The notes below the pieces were generated by a model, which had not been told where the DNA came from, searched no databases, and worked only from the letters and a program-made list of their open reading frames with translations. The translations under genes and the position numbers were made by a program. Shown here one piece after another: positions 26,207 to 35,937 of a stretch of DNA of 64,000 nt. Every line of letters starts with the position of its first letter. Position 1 is the stretch's first letter. Origin of the DNA: Polyangiaceae bacterium (lineage in GTDB: Bacteria > Myxococcota_A > Polyangia > Polyangiales > Polyangiaceae); assembly GCA_015075635.1 (NCBI GenBank), contig JABTUA010000001.1, forward strand, positions 2,604,001 through 2,668,000, read 5' to 3'.

Positions 26207-27484
26207 TCAGGCCGCCGGGGGCGCCAGGCTGTCGGGACCCGCGTCCGGCAGGAGCTCGTAGCGGAAGTGCAGGAACACGCTCTGCGCCAAGGACAGGGTC
26301 GGCACCGCCAACAGGGCGCCCCAAAGGCCGAAGAAGTGCTCCCCCACGATCAACGAGAACACCACCAGCACGGGGTGGATCTTGGCGGCCACACCGATGA
26401 TCTTGGGGTTCAAGAGGTTGGCCTCGACCTGGTGGATGCCGATGATCCAGAGCAGCACCCAGAGCGCCGTGAAGAAGTCCTGCGTCAGGCCGATGAGCAC
26501 CGCCGGGATGGTGCTGAGGATCGAGCCGAAGATCGGGATGATGCTCATCACGGCGGCCACCAGCGACAGGATGGGCCAGTATTTCAGCCCGAACATCCAG
26601 AAGCCGATGGCGGAGAGCACGCCGTTCACCAGGCAGATGAGCAGCTGCCCGCGCACCACACCGGCCAGGCCCCGATCGATTCGGTGCAGCAAGCGATCGA
26701 AGCTCGGACGCACGCGCTCGGGCGGCAGGGAGCGGAAGAAGTCGATGATCGCCTCCCGCGTCAACATCAGATAGGCGGCGAGCATCAGCGTCAGGAAGAA
26801 CAGGAAGATGCTGCGCGCGACCTTGCCGAAGATGGCCTGCCCCACCTTGAGCAGGTCGAGCGCGTTTCGCTTCACGTAGTCGAAGGCCTGCCCAGCGGCC
26901 TCCCGCGCCAAGCGCGCGGCGCTGAAGCGCTCGGCGGGCTCCGTCGTGATGGGCAGGACCTTCCAGTGCTTGGCGTCTTCTTGCACGATCTCCACGCCCG
27001 AGCGCAGCTCCACGGTGAACGAGCCGTCCGGTCGCTTCTGGATCTCCAGCGCCGGCGCCGGCTCCTCTGGCTTGGCGGGCGGAGCGACACGGTCGAGGAT
27101 GCCTTGAGTGAAGCCCTCGACGCGCGGCGCCCAGGTGGTGGTGAGCTTCTCGGTGATCTGCGGCGCGTCGCGCGCCAGCGTCATGGTCTCCTGGTACAGA
27201 CGCGGAGCCATGGCCGCGACCGCCAGGTAGAGGCCCCCGAGGGTGACGACGTAGACCAGGATGATGGAGATCGCGCGGGGCAGCTTGGCCCGCTCGCAGA
27301 GGTCCACCGCTGGCGTCAGCACGTAGGCGATGATGAGCGCCATGATGAACGGCAGGATCACCTCCGCCGCCCACCAGATGGTCAAGAGCGCGAACAGCCC
27401 CGAGGCGCTCAGGAAGACCAGGCGCGAGCGCGTCCAGCCGAAGCGGCTCCCGCGCGGCTCCTCGATGATGAGGGGCTCGGTCAC
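26207..27484 (-). CDS. AI-2E family (PerM-type) membrane transporter
   Basis: 425 residues with the AI-2E family layout: paired N-terminal helices, a large extracytoplasmic loop (about 70-190), and the conserved C-terminal bundle containing GVLSAIGFWMFGLKYWPIL, PIFGSILSTIPAVLIGL and HQVEANLLNPKIIG. Members move small molecules or ions; the substrate cannot be told from sequence. The loop has a Pro/Ala/Glu-rich insertion. The ATG overlaps the stop of the HIT gene by 4 bases (ATGA), indicating one operon. Confidence 0.88.
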   Translation of the reverse strand: MTEPLIIEEPRGSRFGWTRSRLVFLSASGLFALLTIWWAAEVILPFIMALIIAYVLTPAVDLCERAKLPRAISIILVYVVTLGGLYLAVAAMAPRLYQETMTLARDAPQITEKLTTTWAPRVEGFTQGILDRVAPPAKPEEPAPALEIQKRPDGSFTVELRSGVEIVQEDAKHWKVLPITTEPAERFSAARLAREAAGQAFDYVKRNALDLLKVGQAIFGKVARSIFLFFLTLMLAAYLMLTREAIIDFFRSLPPERVRPSFDRLLHRIDRGLAGVVRGQLLICLVNGVLSAIGFWMFGLKYWPILSLVAAVMSIIPIFGSILSTIPAVLIGLTQDFFTALWVLLWIIGIHQVEANLLNPKIIGVAAKIHPVLVVFSLIVGEHFFGLWGALLAVPTLSLAQSVFLHFRYELLPDAGPDSLAPPAA

Positions 27485-27981
27485 CGGGCTTCCTCCGCGC
27501 CGGCGAAGTGCGGCAGGAGCTCTTCCCAGGTTCTCTCCAGGTACTCGGGCATCACCCGCACGTCGGCGATCACTGGCATGAAGTTGTTGTCCCCGGACCA
27601 GCGCGGCACCAGGTGCACGTGCAGGTGCTCGTGGATCCCGGCGCCCGCGGCCCGCCCGAGGTTCATGCCCACGTTCAGCCCCTCGGCACCGCTGGCCGTC
27701 TGCAGGCGCGCTGCGCTCTCGGTGACCAGCCGCCAGAGGGCGTCGTGCTCCTCGGGCGCGAGCTCCGAAGGCGAGGCGGTGTGGCGGTTCGGAACGACCA
27801 TCAGGTGCCCTGCGGCGTAAGGGTACTTGTTGAGCACGACGTAGGCGTGCTCCTGCCGCACCAGCACCCGACTCGCCCGCCCGACCTCGCGCCCCACGTA
27901 GCCGCAGAGCACGCAGCCCTCTGGCTTTTCAGCCTGGCGGATGAAGTCCATCCGCCACGGAGCCCAGAGTCGCTCGGACAT
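27481..27981 (-). CDS. HIT-family hydrolase
   Basis: 166 residues. The HIT triad motif HEHLHVHLVPRW (His117, 119, 121 and 123) is intact, so the nucleophilic His is present. A CxxC pair (CVLC, residues 23-26) is seen in the branch that includes Ap4A phosphorylase-like enzymes. These proteins hydrolyse or phosphorolyse dinucleoside polyphosphates or AMP-linked substrates; the exact substrate is unknown. It heads the operon with the transporter gene and lies downstream of rpsA on the same strand. Confidence 0.9.
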   Translation of the reverse strand: MSERLWAPWRMDFIRQAEKPEGCVLCGYVGREVGRASRVLVRQEHAYVVLNKYPYAAGHLMVVPNRHTASPSELAPEEHDALWRLVTESAARLQTASGAEGLNVGMNLGRAAGAGIHEHLHVHLVPRWSGDNNFMPVIADVRVMPEYLERTWEELLPHFAGAEEAR

Positions 27982-28028
27982 CGAGCGGAACCTAGCTCAG
28001 AAACGCGAGGCGGTGAAAGTGGGGGAAC

Positions 28029-28048
28029 GCGAGGCCGAAGGGCCTCGC
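28029..28048 (-). terminator. Perfect 8-bp stem, candidate rpsA transcript end
   Basis: The stem gcgaggcc/ggcctcgc closes a four-base gaag loop, in the 168-base gap between rpsA and the HIT gene. No T-run follows, so it may be a pausing or RNA-stabilising hairpin rather than an intrinsic terminator. Confidence 0.45.
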
Positions 28049-28149
28049 CCGGCACAAGTGCGAATCCCGGCGGCGCCGGGCGCCGGCCGTGTCTCAGTGC
28101 GGAAGAGTCGCCCGAGGCCACAGCCGGCGTCGGAGAGAGAAAGAAACCC

Positions 28150-29877
<1,728 letters not shown>

Positions 29878-29984
29878 GGGACGGTACGCTGCCTCCTTGG
29901 CCTTCCGGCGTTTTGGTCGCTTGGTGTGGGTGCGGGATGGACCGCCCCATGCGCCTCGCCCGAAGGGACGCCTCCCGTAGCGCA

Positions 29985-30125
29985 CGGGTCAGGCCCCGTC
30001 AAACGGGAAACCCCCGAGGGCCGTCGAAGAAATCGACGTCCCTCTCGGTTTGTCACCGGGGAGACGCGCGCCTCCCCGCCCCAACGAAGTGAATTCGCTG
30101 GGGCCCTAACCCCAGGCGGGGCCGG
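29985..30125 (-). promoter_or_regulatory. Structured leader of rpsA
   Basis: Two hairpins lie in the 286-base gap upstream of rpsA. One is at 30014-30048 (CCGAG-A-GGG paired with CCCTCGG, capped by GTCGA/TCGAC). The other is at 30074-30121 (CCCCGCC/GGCGGGG enclosing CCAGCGAA/TTCGTTGG). The second has a G-U pair only if transcribed leftward, which supports an RNA element on the rpsA strand. It may serve S1 autoregulation, or end the upstream transcript. A smaller ACGGG/CCCGT stem lies at about 29982-29999. Confidence 0.45.
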
Positions 30126-30163
30126 CCGCGCCGGCGTTCGCCCGGCCGATCTTCGATGCTCCT

Positions 30164-31096
30164 TCAATCGCACGAATCGCCGCCGGCGCAGCGAAGCAGG
30201 AGCGCCAAGGTCTCCGGCGGCAGGCGCAGGCGAAGCACCACGCGGGGACCCACCGACTCCACCACCAGGCCCTCGATCAGCTTGGGCAAGAGGCCGTCGC
30301 TCGCCTTCACCGCGCGCGCCAGCGAGCCCAAGGATTCCGCGACCTCGCGCGCGGCCGACTCCCCGGCGAGCTCGAGCTCCAGCTCGGCCTGCAATCCCTG
30401 CGCGTGGAGGTCTGCCGAGAGTCGCAGCCGCTCCGCCTGGGCCAGCAGCCGCCCCACGGTGGGCGCGCGGCTCTGGAGCTGCCGGCCCAGCAGGCGGGGC
30501 CGGGCGTCGACCGACAACACCCCCTGCTCGACCGGCTCGAGGTGGCTGTCCTCCGCCCCTTGCTCCAGCCGCCGCTCCACGCTGTCGAGGGGCGCGGTGG
30601 AGACGAAGACCAGGACGTCGTCCGCGCGGGCGTAGATGCGGGCCGGCGCCGCTCGGCTCGGGACCTTCGCGCGGTCGAAGCGCCGCCAGCCGGCGCCGAG
30701 GTCCGAAGGCGGTCCCCAGACCGCCGCGCCAGCCTTCGCCCGCGGGTCGAGCTTCTCGAAGCGGCCCTTCAGGATGGTCACGCTGTCACTGTGCCGGCTC
30801 GCCTCGCCCGGGCGGAGCGCGATCCACAGCGTGTCGGCCTGCGCGAGCGCGTCCGCGATCAGCTGCTCGGTGTCGGGGTCGCCGCTGGCGCCGCCGACGT
30901 CGCTCCTCTTGCGCAACAGCTCGAAGGCGCTCTCGCCCAGCACCGCGCGGATGCGCGCGAGATCGATGCGCACGGCGAAGTCGAGATCCGCCGGGATCGC
31001 GTCGCTGGGCTCACGGAACGCGGGCGCCGGCGTGGCTGGCGGTGGGATCCGGTCGGGTCCGCCGCACGCCGCGCAGGCGAGCGACAGCGCCAGCAT
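30164..31096 (-). CDS. Lipoprotein of unknown function
   Basis: 310 residues. The leader is short (MLALSLACAAC, lipobox-like). The mature protein is Arg/Ala-rich with alternating beta-like and helical segments; no domain is recognised. Its architecture and mid-domain patterns (VRIDLARIRAVLGE) recall the lipoprotein at 33166 in the same cluster. The start overlaps the cmk stop by one base (TGATG), so it is translationally coupled to cmk. Placement between cmk and rpsA is an insertion into an otherwise common gene order. Confidence 0.7.
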   Translation of the reverse strand: MLALSLACAACGGPDRIPPPATPAPAFREPSDAIPADLDFAVRIDLARIRAVLGESAFELLRKRSDVGGASGDPDTEQLIADALAQADTLWIALRPGEASRHSDSVTILKGRFEKLDPRAKAGAAVWGPPSDLGAGWRRFDRAKVPSRAAPARIYARADDVLVFVSTAPLDSVERRLEQGAEDSHLEPVEQGVLSVDARPRLLGRQLQSRAPTVGRLLAQAERLRLSADLHAQGLQAELELELAGESAAREVAESLGSLARAVKASDGLLPKLIEGLVVESVGPRVVLRLRLPPETLALLLRCAGGDSCD

Positions 31097-31806
31097 CAGG
31101 CCGGAGAGGCGAGGCGTCGCTCGACCTCCCGCACGCGAGCGACGATGCGCTCGACGACCTGGTCCACGCCGAGCGAGGAGCTGTCGACCAGCATCGCGTC
31201 GGGAGCCTGTGCGAGCGGCGCCACTGCCCGCGTGCTGTCGCGCTCGTCGCGCGCCGCGACCTCGCGGGCGATCACCTCGAGCTCCGCGCGCTCGCCGCGC
31301 GCCTCGAGCTCGGTCTTGCGCCGCAGCGCCCGCACCTCGACGCTCGCCGTCAGGAAGAACTTGGCCTCGGCGTCCGGGAAGACCACGCTGCCGATGTCGC
31401 GGCCCTCGAGCACCACGCCGCCGGCCGCGCCGGCGCGGCGCTGCATGTCGAGCAGAGCGGCTCGCACCGCCCCGATCGCCGAGACTCGACTGGCCCCTTC
31501 GGCGATTTCCTGGGTACGGATCGCGGTCGAGACGTCCTCGCCGTCGAGCAGCACGCGCTGGGCGCCGTCCTCCCCGGACTCGAAGCGAATGCCCTCGCGC
31601 GCGGCCAGCGCCCGCGCCAGCTCGCCCACGGATTCTGGGTCGTCGAAGCCGAGGCGCGCCCGGACCGCCGCCAGCGCCACCGAGCGGTAGATGGCGCCGG
31701 TGTCCACGAGCAGATAGCCGAGGCTCGCCGCCACGCGCCGGGTCACCGTGGTCTTGCCGGCGCCCGCGGGCCCGTCGATGGCGACCACGGGCCGCGCCCG
31801 CTTCAC
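31096..31806 (-). CDS. cmk: Cytidylate kinase
   Basis: 236 residues. It phosphorylates CMP and dCMP with ATP. Seen: P-loop AIDGPAGAGKTT at the N-terminus, LVDTGAIYR, the LEGRDIG motif and the lid-region Arg residues near RDERDSTR. GTG 31806 is chosen because GTGA overlaps the aroA stop by 4 bases; a longer frame upstream is not homologous. It lies between aroA and a lipoprotein gene in the pheA-aroA-cmk-rpsA order known from other proteobacteria. Confidence 0.95.
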   Translation of the reverse strand: MKRARPVVAIDGPAGAGKTTVTRRVAASLGYLLVDTGAIYRSVALAAVRARLGFDDPESVGELARALAAREGIRFESGEDGAQRVLLDGEDVSTAIRTQEIAEGASRVSAIGAVRAALLDMQRRAGAAGGVVLEGRDIGSVVFPDAEAKFFLTASVEVRALRRKTELEARGERAELEVIAREVAARDERDSTRAVAPLAQAPDAMLVDSSSLGVDQVVERIVARVREVERRLASPA

Positions 31807-33155
31807 GACTCCACCTCGATCTCGGCCCCCAGGGCGCGCAGCGTGCCGGCGAAGCGCGGGAAGCTGGTGGCGATGCACGCGACGTCCTCCACCACCGTGG
31901 GGCCGTCGGCGATCAGCCCCAGCACCGCCGCCGTCATCGCGATGCGGTGATCGCCGCGGCTGTCCACCCGCGCTCCGACCAGTGGTCCGCTCGGCCTTCC
32001 CTCCACCGAGAAGCCGTCCTCGTGCTCCACGGCCTCGACGCCGAAGGCGCGGAGCAGCGCGACGATGGCGGCGATGCGGTCGCTCTCCTTGACTCGGAGC
32101 TCGGCGACGTCGAAGAAGCGCGTCGTTCCGGCTGCACGCGCGGCGAGCGCGGCGCAGATCGGGATCTCGTCGATGGCGCGCAGCGCGAGCTCCCCGCCGA
32201 CGCTGGCGCCGCGCAGCGCGGTGCCCCGCGCCGAGATCTCTCCGAAGGGCTCTCCCAGCGACTCGCCACGCGGGACGACCACGAGCTGTCCGCCCAAGCG
32301 CTTGACGATGTCGAGCAGGCCCGAGCGCGTGGGGTTCACCCCGGTGTTGCGCGTGGTGACGGCGCTGCCCTCGACCAACAGGCCCGCGACCAGCAGGAAC
32401 GCCGCCGCCGACAGATCGCCGGGCAAGTCGACGCTGAACGGCCGGAGCGATTTCGGATCCGCCGGCGGGTGCAGCTTCACCACTGGCCCTGCGGTCTCGA
32501 CCGGCACACCCAGCGCGTTGAGCAAGCGCTCGGTGTGGTCTCGGGACACCAGCGGCTCGCGGACCAGCGTGGGGCCCGAGGCCCAGAGGCCGGAGAGCAG
32601 GAGCGCGCTCTTGACCTGCGCGCTCGCCACCGGGAGCTGGTACTCGAGCGGTTCCAGTCGGCGCCCCGCCGGCAGCGGGCCGATCTCCAGGGGCGCCGTG
32701 ATCTCGCCACTGCCGTCCGAGCGCGGCGCGCCGGTGATGACGGCGCCACGCAGGCCGAGCGGCTTCACGATGCGTCCCATCGGCCGGCGCGAGAGCGAAG
32801 CGTCGCCGACCAGCCGCGACGCGAAGTGCTGCCCGGCGAGCACGCCGGAGAGCAGGCGCATCGTCGTGCCGGAGTTGCCGCAGTCGATGTCCGCGCTCGG
32901 CGCCGAGAGGCCGTCGAGACCCACTCCGTGCACCCGGAGCGTGCCGTGCGCGTCGTCCTCGATGCTCACGCCCATCTGGCCAAAGGCGCGCTGGGTCGCG
33001 ACGTTGTCCTCGCCGTACGAGAAGCCCCGCAGCTCCGAGCGACCACCGGCCAGCGCCGCCAAGATCAGCGCGCGGTGGCTGATGCTCTTGTCCGCCGGCA
33101 CCGGCACGCTGCCCAGGAGCGGCCGGGAGAGAGGCTTGACGATCAGGCGCGCCAC
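31803..33155 (-). CDS. aroA: 3-phosphoshikimate 1-carboxyvinyltransferase (EPSP synthase)
   Basis: 450 residues, shikimate pathway step six: adds enolpyruvate from PEP to shikimate 3-phosphate. Visible: KSISHRAL at the N-terminus, DCGNSGTTMRLL (PEP-site loop), YQLPVASAQVKSALLLSG, and RVKESDRI and DHRIAMT in the C-terminal half. The GNSGTT loop matches the Bacillus-like rather than the E. coli-like (GNAGT) type, so inhibitor sensitivity should not be inferred from E. coli. It is in an operon with cmk (overlap). Confidence 0.95.
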   Translation of the reverse strand: MARLIVKPLSRPLLGSVPVPADKSISHRALILAALAGGRSELRGFSYGEDNVATQRAFGQMGVSIEDDAHGTLRVHGVGLDGLSAPSADIDCGNSGTTMRLLSGVLAGQHFASRLVGDASLSRRPMGRIVKPLGLRGAVITGAPRSDGSGEITAPLEIGPLPAGRRLEPLEYQLPVASAQVKSALLLSGLWASGPTLVREPLVSRDHTERLLNALGVPVETAGPVVKLHPPADPKSLRPFSVDLPGDLSAAAFLLVAGLLVEGSAVTTRNTGVNPTRSGLLDIVKRLGGQLVVVPRGESLGEPFGEISARGTALRGASVGGELALRAIDEIPICAALAARAAGTTRFFDVAELRVKESDRIAAIVALLRAFGVEAVEHEDGFSVEGRPSGPLVGARVDSRGDHRIAMTAAVLGLIADGPTVVEDVACIATSFPRFAGTLRALGAEIEVES

Positions 33156-33165
33156 GCGGCTCTGC

Positions 33166-34194
33166 TCACTTCACGCCCGGGCTCTGCGTGGCCGGGATCA
33201 CGTTTGGCTGGTTCGGGACGCCCAGGTAGCTCGCGAGCTGGTCGAGCATCTTGCTCACCTCGGCTGCGTCGAGCGCCGCCACGAACTTGGTGTCCTTGTC
33301 CTCGGCCTTGGCGTCGAGCTGGCGGATGGGCTGACCGATGCCGAGCAGCGAGGCGAGCCAGCCGAAGCTCGCCGCCATGTCCTTGATGGTCATGAGCGAC
33401 TGCGCGCCGGCCTGGGCGCCCTGCGCGTCGCCGTAGGTGAGCGTCCCGGCCAGGTTGATGCCCGGGGACTCGAAGTTGCCGACCATCCGCGCCGTCTCCA
33501 GGCCGGCGAGGAACGGGAACTGCTGGCGCGCGGCGTCCGTCACCGGCTGCGCGCGCAGGTCGAAGCCGGCCACCACCGGAGCGTTCGGCGTCTTCAGGAG
33601 CTCGTCGAACCAGGCTGGGACCTGCTTCCTCACGCGTCCCTCCTTGATGCGGTCGAGCGCGCGCCGGATGCCGGTCTCGTTGCCGATCAAGAGCGTGCGC
33701 GCGGTCAACACCACGAAGCCCAGGTTGTGGGAGGTGTAGAGCGTGCGTCCTGCGTACGTGGACTTGACCACAGGCGTGCCGAGCGGCGTCTTCTGCGTGC
33801 CGTCCGCGGCCGCCTCGATGGCCGCCTTGTCGAAGCGTCCGGTGAGCACCGCCGCCGAGTCGGCGCCCGCCATCGAGTAGACGCCGACGTAGGCGTGGTC
33901 CAGATCGCGCCCGGGATCGAAGTTGGCGCTCGCCGGCACGGGCGTCCGCGCGCGAGCGATGTCGAGGAGCTTCTGCCCGAACTGCGACGCGAACAGCTTC
34001 TTCGTGTCGACGGAGAACAGGCCCACCGCCCCGCTCGGCAGCAGGGCCACGGGCTCCTGATCGATCTCCGCGTCGGTGAGCGACTTGTCCTCCCCCGCCG
34101 CCACGATCTTGTCGGGCTTCTTGGGGCAGCCGGTGGCGAAGCCGAGCGCGAGCGCGCTCGCAAACACAGCCTTGGCCCAGTGCGCGCGCTTCAT
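33166..34194 (-). CDS. Lipoprotein of unknown function
   Basis: 342 residues with a leader ending in FATGC (lipobox). The mature part has about six segments alternating helical and beta-like, including VGLFSVDTKKLFASQFGQKLLDIA and VVLTARTLLIGNETGIRRAL. It has no recognised domain. It sits between pheA and aroA, 10 bases from the aroA start, so it is probably co-transcribed with aromatic-pathway genes despite being an exported protein. It may be related to the lipoprotein at 30164. Confidence 0.7.
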   Translation of the reverse strand: MKRAHWAKAVFASALALGFATGCPKKPDKIVAAGEDKSLTDAEIDQEPVALLPSGAVGLFSVDTKKLFASQFGQKLLDIARARTPVPASANFDPGRDLDHAYVGVYSMAGADSAAVLTGRFDKAAIEAAADGTQKTPLGTPVVKSTYAGRTLYTSHNLGFVVLTARTLLIGNETGIRRALDRIKEGRVRKQVPAWFDELLKTPNAPVVAGFDLRAQPVTDAARQQFPFLAGLETARMVGNFESPGINLAGTLTYGDAQGAQAGAQSLMTIKDMAASFGWLASLLGIGQPIRQLDAKAEDKDTKFVAALDAAEVSKMLDQLASYLGVPNQPNVIPATQSPGVK

Positions 34195-34245
34195 CAGAGC
34201 CCGGAGCCTACACGAGCGGGTGCGAATCGGGGAGCAAGAGTCGGG

Positions 34246-35319
34246 TCAGCGTTCGGTCGGGAACGAGCCCAGCACCTTGAGGTACTTGGTCCCGCGCTTG
34301 ACCGCCTCGAGGGCGGTGACCAGCGGGCGGTCGGTGTGGTGGCCGCTGACCTCCACGTAGAAGACGTAGTCCCAGCCCTTGCCGCTGACGGGGCGGGACT
34401 GGAGCTTCTTGAGGTTGACCCCGCGCTCGGCGAAGTGCCGGAGCACGTCGAACAACGCTCCCGGCGTGTCGTCCACGCTGAAGAGCAGGCAGGTCGTGTC
34501 CTTGCCGGAGCGGATGGCGGGCCGAGCGCCGGCTATCCCGTAGCGGAACGACATGTCGGCGGTGTCGCCCACGTTCGCCCGCACGGTCGTGAGCTCGGCG
34601 TCCCGGCCGCAGGGGGCCGGGCCTAGCGCCGCACTGCCGTGGTCGCCGGCGGCGAGCTCTACTGCGACGACCGGGGAGCGGACGTCGATGACGGTGGCCT
34701 TCGGCAGCTCGCGCTCCAGGAACCGCTCGCAGGCGGCGTGCGCCGCCGCGGTCGCGTACACCTTGTCGATGTCGGCGATGTTCGCGGTGTGGCTCATCAG
34801 ATCGTAGGCCGCGGCCGCGGTGCGCTCCGCGACCAAGACCAAGTCCGTCTGCTCCAGCGTCGCGATGCTGGAGACCAACAGGCCCTCCGTCGAGGACTCG
34901 TAGGGGAACACGGCGTAGACGGCGCGACCGCGCGCGACCTCTTCGAGCGCTTCCGCCACGGTGCCGCACTCCGCGTAGATGCTCCCCGCGCCGAAGAAGC
35001 TCCTGGCCGTGGCGTGGCAGAAGCCTCCCTCGGGCCCCTGATAGGCCACCCGCGCCGGCTGCTCGAGCGCGCGCGCCGCCGCGCGGATCTGCCCGAATAC
35101 GGCCCGGAGATCGTCGGCGGGCAGATCACCGCTCGACTCCTTCTCGAGCGACGCGAGCCACTCGCGCTCGCTCACGTCCGCCGGCAGGTTCTCGCCTTCG
35201 GCGAGCTTGTGGATCTTGCGGCTCAGGCGCGCGCGTTCCTCGAGCCGGGCGAGGAGCGCGCGATCGAGCTCCGCGATCTCCCGCCTCACGTCGTCGACTT
35301 CGTGCCGCTTGTCAGCCAT
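34246..35319 (-). CDS. pheA: Chorismate mutase-prephenate dehydratase (P-protein), diverged dehydratase site
   Basis: 357 residues. Chorismate mutase domain (about 1-85, AroQ-like), prephenate dehydratase domain (about 90-270) and a C-terminal ACT domain (about 276-350). It would form phenylpyruvate from chorismate. Known dehydratase motifs are altered: GPEGTFSH reads GPEGGFCH, the IENS block reads YESS (141-143), and the TRF motif reads FRY (258-260), so the usual catalytic Thr is Phe. The ACT ESRP motif is QSRP. The gene is complete and in the conserved aroA order, so it is more likely diverged than dead. Confidence 0.8.
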   Translation of the reverse strand: MADKRHEVDDVRREIAELDRALLARLEERARLSRKIHKLAEGENLPADVSEREWLASLEKESSGDLPADDLRAVFGQIRAAARALEQPARVAYQGPEGGFCHATARSFFGAGSIYAECGTVAEALEEVARGRAVYAVFPYESSTEGLLVSSIATLEQTDLVLVAERTAAAAYDLMSHTANIADIDKVYATAAAHAACERFLERELPKATVIDVRSPVVAVELAAGDHGSAALGPAPCGRDAELTTVRANVGDTADMSFRYGIAGARPAIRSGKDTTCLLFSVDDTPGALFDVLRHFAERGVNLKKLQSRPVSGKGWDYVFYVEVSGHHTDRPLVTALEAVKRGTKYLKVLGSFPTER

Positions 35320-35350
35320 CACCGTAATCCTAGCAGAGCCGCCCGAGCGC

Positions 35351-35650
35351 TCAGGAGCCCGCGCTGGGCTTGTCCGCCTTGGGAGCAGCAGGCGCGGTCG
35401 ATTCCGACTTCGCTGCCGGCGCTTCGCTCTTCGGCGTCGTCGGCTTGGTCTCCGCGCTCGCCGGCTTCGCGGATCCGTAGCCGTCCGCGTACCAACCGCC
35501 GCCGCGCAGAATGAACCCCTGCCCGCCGGAGACCTGGCGCTTGGCGCGCTCGGACTTGCAGCTCGGGCAGATCCTGAGCGGGGGCTCACTGATCGATTGC
35601 TCCGCCTCCCATTCGAAGGAGCACGCGGAGCACACGTACTCGTACGTCAT
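35351..35650 (-). CDS. FmdB-family zinc ribbon protein
   Basis: 99 residues beginning TYEYVCSACSFEWE, then CPSC: the FmdB zinc ribbon with two CxxC pairs. A Gly-rich stretch (FILRGGGWYADGYG) follows, with a low-complexity Pro/Ala/Lys tail. FmdB-type proteins are small predicted regulators, with no firm function. The start ATG at 35650 is chosen because the domain starts there. It lies upstream of pheA, on the same strand. Confidence 0.85.
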   Translation of the reverse strand: MTYEYVCSACSFEWEAEQSISEPPLRICPSCKSERAKRQVSGGQGFILRGGGWYADGYGSAKPASAETKPTTPKSEAPAAKSESTAPAAPKADKPSAGS

Positions 35651-35937
35651 GGCGGCCAAATGCGACCGAGCCGAGGGTCTGTCAATATTTCCCGTGGAAT
35701 AGGCGCCCCGCCCCGCGGAGGTTTTCACTTGAGTCCTGACGGGATGTCGCCTATCAAATGTGCAGTACCTGGCGTGACCCTACATGACGTGCGGTTGCCC
35801 TAGGTGAAAATGCGCTCTTTCGGGCGCTCGCTCGTAGACGAAAAGCCCCACCACGCCGGCCCCGCCGGCCGGGGCGAAGCGCTCCCTACCCAAGGCTGCT
35901 AGCCTCGGGAAACCGGGCCGACAAGGACGTTTCATCG

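Noticed and set aside
28029-28048. Canonical Rho-independent terminator of rpsA
   Set aside because: The stem is perfect but no T-run follows on either strand; listed only as a weak candidate.
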